From Chitinophagaceae bacterium (GTDB lineage Bacteria; Bacteroidota; Bacteroidia; Chitinophagales; Chitinophagaceae), in NCBI GenBank assembly GCA_016715365.1, contig JADKAM010000005.1, forward strand, positions 248,001-312,000: 64,000 bases of DNA, read 5' to 3'. Positions 55,246 to 64,000 of this stretch are shown here, in pieces (position 1 is the stretch's first letter; the number at the start of each line of letters is the position of its first letter). The position numbers were made by a program, and so were the translations under genes. The notes beneath the pieces are model-generated. The model was given only the letters and a program-made list of their open reading frames with translations. It was not told where the DNA came from and made no database searches.

Positions 55246-55708
55246 GGAGAAAACCTGCATAAGAACCTCCTCTAAATCTCTAATCCTCTAAGTTAATTTT
55301 ACCTCTATCTTGAATTTATACACAACCATCTGTGATGAAGTTTTTTTAGCATAGAGATTTGGAGAAAACTTGTATAAGAACATCCTCTAAATCTCTAATC
55401 CTCTAGGTTAATTTTACCTATATCTTGTATTTATACACAACCATCTGTGATGAAGTTTTTTTAGCATAAAGGTATAGAGGTTTGGAGAAAACTTGTATAA
55501 GAACATCCTCTAAATCTCTAATCCTCTAGGTTAATTTTACCTATATCTTGTATTTATACACAACCATCTGTGATGAAGTTTTTTTAGCATAAAGGTATAG
55601 AGGTTTGGAGAAAACTTGTATAAGAACATCCTCTAAATCTCTAATCCTCTAAGTTAATTTTACCTCAACTTGTTTTATACAAAACCATCTGTGATGAAGT
55701 TTTTTTAT
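55246..55708. repeat. Four-copy ~115-123-bp tandem repeat array
   Basis: Units begin GGAGAAAAC at 55246, 55361, 55484 and 55607. Units two and three are nearly identical; the first lacks about 8 bases and the last diverges at its end. Each unit has GAGGTTTGGAGA paired against TCTAAATCTCTAATCCTCTA, so each can fold back on itself, and ends with ACCATCTGTGATGAAG plus a T7 run. This is not a CRISPR: units are contiguous, with no unique spacers. The remainder of the gap to 55817 holds nothing recognisable. Confidence 0.9.
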
Positions 55709-55817
55709 CTCACATAAGAAAAATGAAAAAAGGCTGTTTAATAACTAATACTACCTGTCCGCTAAGTAATAATGAACAATTTCGCACCCATCAATTTTTT
55801 TTATTAGCTTTATAAGC

Positions 55818-58800
55818 GTGCCAAAACAACAACAACCATTTATAAACCTGGTGAAGTTTATTCCCTTCATTTTACTGCTATGCCAGCTTCCTGCGCTATC
55901 GCAAACACCGGCTAATGCCATCATTAAACAGCAATCCGTAATGCGCATGAACGGGCTCAACGGTTCCCGTAACGCTTTCATTAAAAATATAGGTCAATAT
56001 GGAGATACCATGTCAGCCCACGGGAAAATGGGAAACATCAAATACGGCTACGAAGGCAATGACATGCTTGTATTGTTTACACCCAAAGGCCTTATGCATT
56101 TGCACCGGAAAATTATTAAACCATCAGAACAGGAAGAAAAAGAATTAGAGCGTAAAGGGATCCCTGAGGAAGAGATAGAAAAAAGAGTTTCAGTAACAGA
56201 TAAAATAATAAGCATGGAGTGGGAGGGTGCCAATCCAGAACCTGAGATCATTGCTGAAGAAGAAACAACCGATTACCATACCTACGGACTTTTACAGGAT
56301 AAAGCTTATGGTTACAAAAAGATCACTTACAAAAATCTCTATCCCGGCATTGATATTATTTATCATTTTACCAATACAGATAAAACGGGTTTTGAATACA
56401 GCATTGTATTGCAGCCCGGTGCCAGCCTGGGGTTGGTTAAAATGAAATACGGAGGCGATACAAAAAACATACAGGTTGACGGAGCCGGTAACCTGGTTAT
56501 CAACTCCGGTATTAATGGCGTTGTTGAAAGTGGATTAGCGGCTTTTAGCAGTACGGATGACATGGTGAAACTATCTGTTGATAAAGTGCATCCGCAGCAG
56601 CGTTATAATATTTCTTATCAGTCCCAAAATAAGCTGGTAAGTTTTGTAGTACCCGGTTACGATAAAACAAAAACATTGGTCATTGATCCCTTTGTGAGTA
56701 ATACAAATAGTTTAACCGGGGTAAACAGCGGCATTGCAAAAGATATTGACTTTGATTATGCCGGTAATATTTATGTGGCAGGAGGAGGTAGCGTATCGGG
56801 TGCTTGCCTACTTGCTAAATATGATCCCTCGGGTGCATTACTCTGGACCTTTAGCGGAACCCTTAGCACCCCCAGCTGGATATTTGGTACTGCTTATGGT
56901 GGCTGGGTTGTTGAAAAAGGCAGTGGAAAAACATTATTGGGCCAGGGATTAAATTCAGGTGGTACCAGAATAATAAGGCTGTCTGCTGCCGGGGTTTATG
57001 ATAACTACATCACCAACATAGATCCTGCTTTTTGGGAAAACTGGAAATTTTTATGGAGTTGCAATAATGGAAATCCGCAGATATTAATTGCCGGGGGAGG
57101 TATTACTTCTAATGTTAACCTGGCAGTTTGCAGTCCACCGGTAACCACACTTGCCAGTATCAATCTCACAGGTATTTCAACATTTGGTCAGGATATTGTA
57201 GACCTGGTAGTGGATCCGTTGACCAATGATATGTACACCATATTTGCTTCTTCATTTCTTACCCCATTTGTAAATAACCGCATGTACAAAAATACACAAC
57301 CATATAATGCTGCCGGCATTGCGTGGCAGGTGCTATCGGGTTATACAACTATGAGTGAGGCCCGAAACAGGCCATACCTGAATCCGGTAGCCGGAAATAC
57401 AGATAATTCCATGAATGCATTGGCGGTCAACAGCTCCTATTTATACTATTGGGATGGGTTAAACCTGAAAGCATTTAACAAGACTGATGGAAGTTCAGCA
57501 GGTACGCCACTTACAATACCAGGTAATACGGCAAAGATGCAGGGTGGAATTATTGCCGATGAATGCAATAATATTTTTATCGGCAATATTAATGGCACCA
57601 TTAAAGTCTATAAATTTGATGGGGTTAATTTTAATGATGCTGCTGCTGCCGACATCAGCATTCCCGGCTTTCCATTGGCTGCTGTTTACGACCTGGCTTA
57701 TGACGAGGCAAGAAGGCTTTTATATGCCAGTGGTGCCGGATTTGTAGCTGCTTTTGATATTTCAGCTTATTGCGTATCTAATGTTTTTAATTTAACCGTT
57801 ACGATGGATTGCCCTGCACTTTCAGTACAGGCAAATATCAGTCCTGCACCACCGGTTGGTACTACGCTTACCTTTGCTTTGTTTGTTGGTACTACACAAG
57901 TTGCAAGTAATGCAACAGGGCTTTTCACAGGATTAGCCACCGGAACCAATTATACCATCAAAGCTTTTCTTAACCAGGCCTGCAGCGGGGTACAACTTAT
58001 TCAGGACTTTACACTGAATACCTGTTTTACACTTATCTCTGCAACTTTTATTAATCCATCCTGTAATATAGCTAACGGAACTATTACTGCTTCCGCCATG
58101 TTTGGAACGCCGCCATACCAGTTCTCAAAAGATGGCATAAACTTCCAGGCTAACGGCATCTTTACCGGTCTTGCTGCAGGCAATTATGCTATCATAGTAA
58201 AAGATGCTGCCAATTTCAGGGACACGATTGATATCATATTGGTTAATTCTTTACCCCTGCAACTTACTGCACCAGCTGTTCCTTCTTCCTGTATTCAATA
58301 TGACGGAATTATTAACGCAACAGCCAGTGGTGGTACCCCGCCGTTAAATTATAGTATGGATGGTATTAGTTTTGGCCCATCCGGTATTTTTACAGGGCTT
58401 GCTCCCGGTAACTATACCATCACCGTTAAGGATACCAATAATTGTACTGTTTCGATTCCGGTTTTTGTTGATTCATTGAATACTGTTTTAGTAAATGCAG
58501 GTAACAATGTTACCTTTTGCGAGGGCGATAAAACAACTCTGGCAGGCGTATCAAATGGCAGTTCTATTTTATGGACACCAGCAACAGGGCTTAGTAACCC
58601 AAACATATTAACCCCGGATGCATCGCCGGTTATAACCACCATGTACACGTTAACAGGGCAAACGGGATTCTGTAAAAGAACCAGCAGTGTAACCGTATTT
58701 GTAAATCCGGCACCTGTTGCCAATGCAGGCAGAGATACGGGCATATGCTCCGGCAAAAATGCACAGCTTAATGGAACTGGCGGAGGTTCTTATTCCTGGT

Positions 58801-59471
58801 CGCCTGATACTTATTTATCTGCTACCAATATTGCTAACCCTTTGGTGTTGCAGCCAAAAGATGGATCCATAACTTATCGTCTTTCGCTTATCGGTAATAA
58901 TGGTTGTGCATCATTAAAAGATGATGCAGTAACAATTACTGTAAGCCCTCCTGCAAAATTATTTGTGGGTTACGATACCATTATCGCCGTTAACCAGCCC
59001 TTACCGCTGCATGGTATTGATGTAAATAATACCGGTTTCAATAATTACACCTGGTCGCCTCCTTATGGTTTAAATAACCCATTTGCAAAAGACCCTGTAG
59101 CCAAACTCGACAGGGATGTGCTGTACAATGTAATAGCCAGCAATGCCTGGGGTTGCAGTGCAACTGATGATATAAAAATAAAAGTGTTTGAGGGCCCGGA
59201 GATATATGTACCCAATGCCTTTACACCTGGTGGTGATGGTTTGAATGATAAACTCAGGCCGGTTGTTATCGGCATGAAGGAGTTTCACTACTTCAGCGTA
59301 TTTAACAGGTATGGCCAAATGCTTTTTACTACTGCTGATGCCGCAAACGGATGGGATGGTAATTTTAAAGGAACAAAGCAACCGCCTGGTACTTATGTAT
59401 GGATGGCAGAAGCTGTTGATTACCGTGGTAATTTAATACAGCGGAACGGAGCGGTGATATTGATCAGGTAG
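55818..59471 (+). CDS. T9SS type-B (gliding-associated C-terminal domain) secreted protein
   Basis: The 1217-residue protein starts at GTG; no ATG precedes the signal peptide (LVKFIPFILLLCQLPALSQ). The N-terminal 250 residues (FIKNIGQYGDTMSAHGKMGN, ITYKNLYPGIDIIYHFTNTD) are the module usual at the start of Bacteroidota SBBP-type surface proteins. A propeller-like region follows (DIDFDYAGNIYVAGGGSVSG). Then come several PKD/SprB-like beta modules (GTPPLNYSMDGISFGPSGIF, APGNYTITVKDTNNC). The last ~90 residues (YVPNAFTPGGDGLNDKLRPV...YGQMLFTT..GWDGNFKG) are the type B T9SS sorting domain. Expected on the cell surface or secreted; probably adhesive. Confidence 0.9.
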   Translation: MPKQQQPFINLVKFIPFILLLCQLPALSQTPANAIIKQQSVMRMNGLNGSRNAFIKNIGQYGDTMSAHGKMGNIKYGYEGNDMLVLFTPKGLMHLHRKIIKPSEQEEKELERKGIPEEEIEKRVSVTDKIISMEWEGANPEPEIIAEEETTDYHTYGLLQDKAYGYKKITYKNLYPGIDIIYHFTNTDKTGFEYSIVLQPGASLGLVKMKYGGDTKNIQVDGAGNLVINSGINGVVESGLAAFSSTDDMVKLSVDKVHPQQRYNISYQSQNKLVSFVVPGYDKTKTLVIDPFVSNTNSLTGVNSGIAKDIDFDYAGNIYVAGGGSVSGACLLAKYDPSGALLWTFSGTLSTPSWIFGTAYGGWVVEKGSGKTLLGQGLNSGGTRIIRLSAAGVYDNYITNIDPAFWENWKFLWSCNNGNPQILIAGGGITSNVNLAVCSPPVTTLASINLTGISTFGQDIVDLVVDPLTNDMYTIFASSFLTPFVNNRMYKNTQPYNAAGIAWQVLSGYTTMSEARNRPYLNPVAGNTDNSMNALAVNSSYLYYWDGLNLKAFNKTDGSSAGTPLTIPGNTAKMQGGIIADECNNIFIGNINGTIKVYKFDGVNFNDAAAADISIPGFPLAAVYDLAYDEARRLLYASGAGFVAAFDISAYCVSNVFNLTVTMDCPALSVQANISPAPPVGTTLTFALFVGTTQVASNATGLFTGLATGTNYTIKAFLNQACSGVQLIQDFTLNTCFTLISATFINPSCNIANGTITASAMFGTPPYQFSKDGINFQANGIFTGLAAGNYAIIVKDAANFRDTIDIILVNSLPLQLTAPAVPSSCIQYDGIINATASGGTPPLNYSMDGISFGPSGIFTGLAPGNYTITVKDTNNCTVSIPVFVDSLNTVLVNAGNNVTFCEGDKTTLAGVSNGSSILWTPATGLSNPNILTPDASPVITTMYTLTGQTGFCKRTSSVTVFVNPAPVANAGRDTGICSGKNAQLNGTGGGSYSWSPDTYLSATNIANPLVLQPKDGSITYRLSLIGNNGCASLKDDAVTITVSPPAKLFVGYDTIIAVNQPLPLHGIDVNNTGFNNYTWSPPYGLNNPFAKDPVAKLDRDVLYNVIASNAWGCSATDDIKIKVFEGPEIYVPNAFTPGGDGLNDKLRPVVIGMKEFHYFSVFNRYGQMLFTTADAANGWDGNFKGTKQPPGTYVWMAEAVDYRGNLIQRNGAVILIR

Positions 59472-59562
59472 CAAATAAATTAAATAGAAAAAGTATGCTG
59501 CAAGATGCTGTACAAACGAATTCATTTGATCAGGATTACACCGTTTAATTCTGCTGCCTGTC

Positions 59563-59898
59563 TTATTTAAATATTTCCTGCTCATCCCTTTCGCTTACAT
59601 TAATTTTCCGGATAAATTCATCATAACCGGCATCTTCATGATTGGAATATGCTCCATAAGCATCAATGCTGTAACCAATCAATCCATCATTGGCTTCAAA
59701 TAAATATAAGATAGAGCTGTCCGATGGATCAGAATCTCCCTCAAAACGGTAGGTCTTTATAATGGTTAACTCATCTTCCTTATACATTTTTCCGGCAGGA
59801 CTGGTAAAACCTGCATCTGTCATTATAAATTCATGGTCCTGTTTTCTTATCCGCAGCTTTTCAAGTACGCCGCTTAATGTAGTCATGGGAGTTGTCAT
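59563..59898 (-). CDS. Small cytosolic protein of unknown function
   Basis: The 111-residue protein has TLSGVLEKLRIRKQDHEFIM, IIKTYRFEGDSDPSDSSILY and NDGLIGYSIDAYGAYSNHED. This pattern (RFEG.S.P.DSS..Y, DAYG.YS) marks a small Bacteroidota family that databases often call phosphoribosylpyrophosphate synthetase; no PRPP-binding motif is present and the label is very likely wrong. No signal peptide or membrane segment. Confidence 0.75.
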   Translation of the reverse strand: MTTPMTTLSGVLEKLRIRKQDHEFIMTDAGFTSPAGKMYKEDELTIIKTYRFEGDSDPSDSSILYLFEANDGLIGYSIDAYGAYSNHEDAGYDEFIRKINVSERDEQEIFK

Positions 59899-60111
59899 AA
59901 TAAATAGTTTAAGTAAATAACGGCTTATAAACTTCTAAATTCATGCCAGAATCATAAAAAAACGCATCCTGCCGCTTATCTGTGAATCCTGTAATTTGTT
60001 TAAAAAATTGTGTAATAATTATTGTCTTGAGGCATGATTATTTAATACTATGGCCGAAGGTTAAAATTATATTTGTTGTATTTTTATACAGCAACTAAAT
60101 CAACAATTACT

Positions 60112-60612
60112 ATGAGTGAAAAATTTAAAAATTCAAAAGAGACCGGTTTGCATTTTCAATTGGCAAGACTGGAAGGAGCGTGGGAGGGAATAACCAAAGT
60201 ATGGTTTGAACCTGGTGCCCCGGTTGACGAATCGCCGGTGATTGGAAATATGCGGCTGATTCTGGATGGCCGTTTTATAATGCATGGTTATAAAGGAAGC
60301 TTTGGCGGAAAACCATTGGAAGGGTTGGCAATTTATGGTTGTAATCTTGAAACAGGAAAGATACAGGCCAGCTGGATAGACAGCTTTCATACCGGGTGTG
60401 CTATGATATTTTCAGAAGGAAAAAAGGGTGATGATAAGCTGAACATGCTGGGCAGCTATGCTTATGTAACACCAGAAACAGAACAGCATTGGGGCTGGCG
60501 CACAGAGATTGAAATGGTACATGAGGATGAAGTAAAAATTACTGCCTATAATATTTCACCTGCGGGTGAAGAAGCAAAAGCTACAGAGACATTGTACACA
60601 AGGGCTAAATAA
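60112..60612 (+). CDS. DUF1579 family protein
   Basis: The 166-residue protein reads FQLARLEGAWEGITKVWFEP, GNMRLILDGRFIMHGYKGSF, LEGLAIYGCNLETGKIQASW, matching the small beta-barrel DUF1579 family. Members are cytosolic and uncharacterised. I start at MSEKFKNS, which lies after a non-conserved in-frame upstream stretch. No operon partner close by. Confidence 0.82.
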   Translation: MSEKFKNSKETGLHFQLARLEGAWEGITKVWFEPGAPVDESPVIGNMRLILDGRFIMHGYKGSFGGKPLEGLAIYGCNLETGKIQASWIDSFHTGCAMIFSEGKKGDDKLNMLGSYAYVTPETEQHWGWRTEIEMVHEDEVKITAYNISPAGEEAKATETLYTRAK

Positions 60613-60690
60613 ATGCGACTCTTGTTTTGAGCGTTTTATGCCGCAGCCGGTTATTAAAGTATATAACAGTGAAAATTAAAAATAAGTCAA

Positions 60691-61143
60691 ATGAAATCAA
60701 TTAAAATTTCAGTATTTGTATTTATGCTGTTTGCAGCATTAAAGGGCAATGCGCAAACTGAAAACAGTAAACCTGAAATTGCACAAATTACAGAAACACT
60801 GATGAACTATATTGAAGGAACAGCCAATGGTGAACCAGACAGATTGAAAAAAGCTTTTCATCCAAACTTTAATTTATACACGGTAACAGGGGATAGCCTG
60901 CGGACCCGTTCGGGAGAAAAATATATTGCTGATATAAAACCAGGAGAAAAGACAAACCGGATCGGGCGTATCATAGCTATTGACTACGAAAAAGATGCAG
61001 CCACTGCAAAAGCAGAAATAGTAATTCCGGGCTGGAGGGTTTTTACCGATTATTTTTTACTGCTTAAATATGAAGGCTCCTGGAAGATAGTTCACAAAAG
61101 TTATACCTGGCGGGAATATCCAAAGAGTGCAGAAAAAAAATAA
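60691..61143 (+). CDS. Exported NTF2-like (SnoaL/lumazine-binding) protein
   Basis: The 150-residue protein has a signal peptide (ISVFVFMLFAALKGNAQ) and an NTF2-like fold: ITETLMNYIEGTANGEPDRL, KKAFHPNFNLYTVTGDSLRT, GWRVFTDYFLLLKYEGSWKI, VHKSYTWREYP. Proteins of this kind are often labelled putative lumazine-binding. A periplasmic binding or small hydrolytic role is possible; no catalytic residues can be assigned. It lies 80 bases before the S41 peptidase gene. Confidence 0.82.
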   Translation: MKSIKISVFVFMLFAALKGNAQTENSKPEIAQITETLMNYIEGTANGEPDRLKKAFHPNFNLYTVTGDSLRTRSGEKYIADIKPGEKTNRIGRIIAIDYEKDAATAKAEIVIPGWRVFTDYFLLLKYEGSWKIVHKSYTWREYPKSAEKK

Positions 61144-61223
61144 ACAGTAAAGTCTTTGACTAAATATAAACCAAAGAAATATAAATTACCTGTCCCTGTT
61201 TTTCGCCTTTTAAATCTTTTATT

Positions 61224-62267
61224 ATGAAAAGAATTACAACCTGTTTATTGCTTTTCTTCAACATGGTGGGTTATGCACAACCAAACCCACAGGCATTGCT
61301 TACCCAGGTAGTGGCAAAAGCTAAGCAGGTGTCATTGTACACCAGCATCGTAAACTGGGATTCTCTGCAAATGCAGGTTAATGCACAGGCAGCCAATGCA
61401 AAAACCATCAATGATCTGAAACCCGCTTTCGAGGCTTTATTAAACGGATTAAAGGATCATCACGGTTCTATAGTAAACGCCCGTAACTATACAACCATGG
61501 CACGTTTTACCGATTATGCAAATCTGCATCATCCCGATACCAGGGTGCGGCAAACCATATTACATAATGCTGTTAATAACACTGCACTGCATTTTGAGTA
61601 TGCAATTTTAAAGGGCAATGTGGGTTATTTAAAAATAGTGGGCATAGCTCCCAATGTGGATGTAGCAAAAGAATCACAACAGATCAGGGATGCACTTATT
61701 CAACTTTCACAAAGCGGCATTCAGCATTATATTGTTGACCTGCGATACAACGGAGGCGGGAATATGAACCCCATGATGGCAGGGCTGGGGCCATTAATAG
61801 GCGATGGCATTGCAGGCAAACTGGTAAACCTGGCTGGCGATGTGTTATTTAACTGGGAAATAAACAACGGCAATTTTATTTATGGCGGCTCACAGGTTGT
61901 AACACTAAATAACAAACCCCTGTTTAAAACTTTACCCCGGGTAGCCGTGCTTACCAGCATGCATACGGTAAGTTCCGGCGAAGTGGTGGCAACTGCTTTT
62001 AAAGGAAGGCCCGCCACCCGGTTTTTTGGTGAAGCAACCGGTGGTTACACAACCAACAACGGATGGGATATCATCAATGGCGAAGTAATTTTAAATATCT
62101 CTACCGGCATTTTTTGCGACAGGAACGGAACAGTTTACAAATACAATATACCGGTTGATACCGAAATACCATTTGAAATAATGGAAGACAAAGAAAAAGA
62201 CAACTGCATTATAGCTGCCAGGAAATGGCTGGCAGCACTTCCTGCTGTACAGGCAGGCTCCCGGTAA
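61224..62267 (+). CDS. S41 family (tail-specific type) peptidase
   Basis: The 347-residue protein has a signal peptide (MKRITTCLLLFFNMVGYAQ), an N-terminal helical region and the S41 core: GNVGYLKIVGIAPNVDVAKE, YIVDLRYNGGGNMNPMMAGL, and the catalytic Ser in HTVSSGEVVATAF (about residue 249), with GRPATRFFGEATGGYTTNN after. There is no PDZ domain, so it belongs to the smaller tricorn-core-like exported peptidases. Likely periplasmic peptide degradation. Confidence 0.88.
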   Translation: MKRITTCLLLFFNMVGYAQPNPQALLTQVVAKAKQVSLYTSIVNWDSLQMQVNAQAANAKTINDLKPAFEALLNGLKDHHGSIVNARNYTTMARFTDYANLHHPDTRVRQTILHNAVNNTALHFEYAILKGNVGYLKIVGIAPNVDVAKESQQIRDALIQLSQSGIQHYIVDLRYNGGGNMNPMMAGLGPLIGDGIAGKLVNLAGDVLFNWEINNGNFIYGGSQVVTLNNKPLFKTLPRVAVLTSMHTVSSGEVVATAFKGRPATRFFGEATGGYTTNNGWDIINGEVILNISTGIFCDRNGTVYKYNIPVDTEIPFEIMEDKEKDNCIIAARKWLAALPAVQAGSR

Positions 62268-62309
62268 CAGTACAGGCCCTATGAAATTTATGTAATGTCT
62301 ATCCAGGCT

Positions 62310-62383
62310 TCTTACCTGCCTTACGGCAGGTCAGGCGTTTATAATTCTGCCGGGCTTTATTTCTAAACATCAGCTTTTATTTA
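62310..62383. repeat. Dispersed repeat with CCTGCC..GGCAGG core, copy 1
   Basis: TACCTGCC..ACGGCAGGTCAG, then TAATTCTGCCGGGC and CATCAGCTTTTATTTATA. It shares its order of blocks with 63880-63956. Related to the palindrome at 8516. Confidence 0.6.
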
Positions 62384-62525
62384 TACATTTAACCCTGCCC
62401 GCAGTTTCGGTTGCCGGCAGCCGTTTGGTAAATTCCCTGGCTGTATTCTACCGTAGCCTGCGACTTTGATTCAACTACCAGAAAACCATAACGAACAAAA
62501 AATTACCAATCAAAAATTGTATCAG

Positions 62526-63101
62526 ATGAGAAATTTAATATTCTTTATGCACACTTCACTGGATGGTTTTGTAGCAGGGGTTAACGGAGAAATGGACTGG
62601 ATAAAATTTGATGATGATTTGTTTGACTTTGTTGCAACCATGACAGACCAGGCAGACACCGCCCTTTACGGACGGGTAACTTATGAAATGATGCAAAGCT
62701 ATTGGCCAAAAGCAGGTGAACAACCAAATGCAACCAAACACGACAAAGAACATTCGGATTGGTACAACCAGGTTTCAAAAGTTGTACTGTCTAAAACTAT
62801 GCAGGAAACCGGGCTTCAAAATACCATAGTTATTGGCGACCGGCTTTCAGACAACATCATTAAAATAAAAAAACAGGTTGGAAAAAATATTATAATATTT
62901 GGCAGTCCCCGTGCTTCACAATCATTATTAAAAGAGGGATTGATTGACGAGTTCTGGCTCTTTGTTAATCCCATTATTTTAGGGCAGGGGATGCCGTTAT
63001 TTAAAGATATAACCGGCACTACTAAATTGAAGCTTGCCGATTCTAAAACTTTTGCATGTGGTGTAATTGCACTTCATTATGAAAAACTGAAAAATAACTG
63101 A
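62526..63101 (+). CDS. Dihydrofolate reductase-like (RibD C-terminal fold) protein
   Basis: The 191-residue protein reads NLIFFMHTSLDGFVAGVNGE, DTALYGRVTYEMMQSYWPKA, KVVLSKTMQETGLQNTIVIG, IIIFGSPRASQSLLKEGLID, EFWLFVNPIILGQGMPLFKD. This is the family of stand-alone RibD-C/DHFR-like reductases, predicted to bind NADPH; physiological substrate is unknown and it is not the folate enzyme itself. The ATG at MRNLIFFMH is chosen over an upstream TTG. Confidence 0.88.
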   Translation: MRNLIFFMHTSLDGFVAGVNGEMDWIKFDDDLFDFVATMTDQADTALYGRVTYEMMQSYWPKAGEQPNATKHDKEHSDWYNQVSKVVLSKTMQETGLQNTIVIGDRLSDNIIKIKKQVGKNIIIFGSPRASQSLLKEGLIDEFWLFVNPIILGQGMPLFKDITGTTKLKLADSKTFACGVIALHYEKLKNN

Positions 63102-63187
63102 CCGTTAAAAAATATCTGCAGCAAACAATATCCTTAATGGTAGCTAACCGGACCTGCAAATAAAACAACCCGTAATTTTTAAAGTTT

Positions 63188-63616
63188 ATGAACGTAAAAG
63201 AACAGATCAAAGCGTATTTAACCAGCCAGCCTGAAGCAAAACGCAATGACATGCAGGCCCTGCATAAGCGCCTGCTTCAGTTATTGCCGGCCTGCAAATT
63301 ATGGTTCCTGGATGGTAAAAACAGTGATAATAAAACGGTTTCAAATCCTAATATTGGATATGGGCAATACACCATACGATATGCTGATGGAAAAACCCGG
63401 GAGTTTTACCAGGTTGGTTTAAGTGCAAACACAACCGGAATCTCTGTTTATGTCCTGGGCATCAGCGATAAAACATACTTAGCCAAAACCTATGGGAAAA
63501 ATATAGGCAAGGCAAGCGTGAGCGGGTATTGCATAAAGTTTAAAACGCTAAAAGACATTAATATGGATATACTTGAAGCAGCAATATTATATGGTGTAGA
63601 GGCTTCATCAGCATAG
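63188..63616 (+). CDS. DUF1801-type small protein
   Basis: The 142-residue protein begins MNVKEQIKAYLTSQPEAKRN, followed by KLWFLDGKNSDNKTVSNPNI, GYGQYTIRYADGKTREFYQV, GLSANTTGISVYVLGISDK. It matches the DUF1801/YdhG-like fold, small cytosolic proteins of unknown role. It follows the reductase gene by 86 bases on the same strand. Confidence 0.8.
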   Translation: MNVKEQIKAYLTSQPEAKRNDMQALHKRLLQLLPACKLWFLDGKNSDNKTVSNPNIGYGQYTIRYADGKTREFYQVGLSANTTGISVYVLGISDKTYLAKTYGKNIGKASVSGYCIKFKTLKDINMDILEAAILYGVEASSA

Positions 63617-64000
63617 GTAGCATATTTAAAAGTTTATTGATACGCTTACTATATATCCGGAGGTAAATAAAAAACAGTAAGTGAAACAAAGAGGGTGATA
63701 ATACCTGTGGTTGTATTGAAGAGGTGTTTGCTGGGGCCGCTTTGTTATGGAGCTAATGCATGTACTTTACGGCAGATGGTGATTGGCTGTGAGTCCAGTA
63801 CTTCCACAAAAAAATACATTCAATTAAACTAAATCAATTATAAGACTTGTAATCACCGGCATTAAATATCTATGCTTTATTCCTGCCTGCCGGCAGCCAG
63901 GTTCGGCGGACGTAATTCTGCCGGGCAGTAGATCAAAACTTCAGCTTTTAGTTATAAATTTAGCTTCAGTTAGCCTGGGCGGAATTCTACTTTCCGGCCC
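63617..64000. other. Non-coding right edge of the window
   Basis: No convincing gene. It contains the second copy of the CCTGCC..GGCAGG dispersed repeat (63880-63956) and AT-rich DNA. Confidence 0.5.
63880..63956. repeat. Dispersed repeat with CCTGCC..GGCAGG core, copy 2
   Basis: TTCCTGCCTGCCGGCAGCCA, then TAATTCTGCCGGGC and CTTCAGCTTTTAGTTATA, in the same order as 62310-62383. The two direct copies flank the reductase and DUF1801 genes. Confidence 0.6.

Noticed and set aside
55246..55708. Possible CRISPR array
   Set aside because: Repeat units are 115-123 bp and contiguous; there are no short repeats separated by unique spacers and no cas genes.
59563..59898. Phosphoribosylpyrophosphate synthetase
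   Set aside because: The family label often given to this small protein is not supported: it is far too short and lacks PRPP-binding and ATP-binding motifs.

Overview
The window looks like chromosomal DNA from a Bacteroidota bacterium, most likely Chitinophagaceae or a close relative. It has about 40% GC. It encodes several secreted proteins with type IX secretion (T9SS) C-terminal sorting domains, a DUF5686 outer-membrane protein, a dipeptidyl peptidase IV homologue and many short signal peptides ending in AxA-Q. Clear Shine-Dalgarno sites are absent, and the intergenic DNA is rich in palindromic repeats typical of this phylum. No rRNA, tRNA, integrase, transposase or CRISPR array was seen.

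Layout. 0-5.3 kb: the 3' part of a large T9SS-sorted Ig-like/P-domain protein, followed by a tandem paralogue broken by many frameshifts. 5.4-10.4 kb: housekeeping metabolism (methylmalonyl-CoA mutase catalytic subunit, an A-type Fe-S carrier, bifunctional formiminotransferase-cyclodeaminase). 10.6-14 kb: a repeat-bearing S74 chaperone-type fibre protein and a lipoprotein with seven WKNG repeats. 14.4-22.7 kb: a Tat-exported Gfo/Idh/MocA oxidoreductase, a DUF2183 phosphatase, a DJ-1/PfpI protein with a cupin, a SYLF protein, small envelope proteins and a frameshifted DUF1343 (NamZ-like) muramidase lipoprotein. 23-28.1 kb: an accessory stretch with a phage-type tail tube protein, PAAR tip protein and VgrG spike but no sheath, baseplate or ATPase, mixed with a dCMP deaminase, a methyltransferase and an unrecognised gene. 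28.2-43.9 kb: secreted and envelope proteins (trypsin-like T9SS protease, lactonase, DUF5686, TPR, NPP-type phosphodiesterase, DUF2911, M1 peptidase). 44.2-51.3 kb: an NAD-linked, molybdenum-dependent formate dehydrogenase island with the maturation genes fdhD and mobA on the facing strand. 52-64 kb: DPP-IV, a GxxExxY gene broken by a nonsense codon next to a ~123-bp tandem repeat array, a 1217-residue T9SS type-B protein and several small enzymes.

How genes work together. The NuoEF-like diaphorase, the molybdopterin alpha subunit, the MobA guanylyltransferase and the FdhD sulfurtransferase form one functional set for oxidising formate to CO2 with NAD reduction. Tube, PAAR and VgrG would form the needle and tip of a contractile injection particle whose other parts must be encoded elsewhere. 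Most other genes are stand-alone envelope or periplasmic functions of a heterotroph that degrades proteins and peptides.

Quality caveat. Between 22.0 and 29.4 kb seven genes carry nine single-base indels, eight of them clearly in homopolymer runs; each gene reads through cleanly if one base is added or removed per site. This looks more like consensus error than gene decay, although decay cannot be excluded. I report these genes as full-length frameshifted units rather than as separate fragments.
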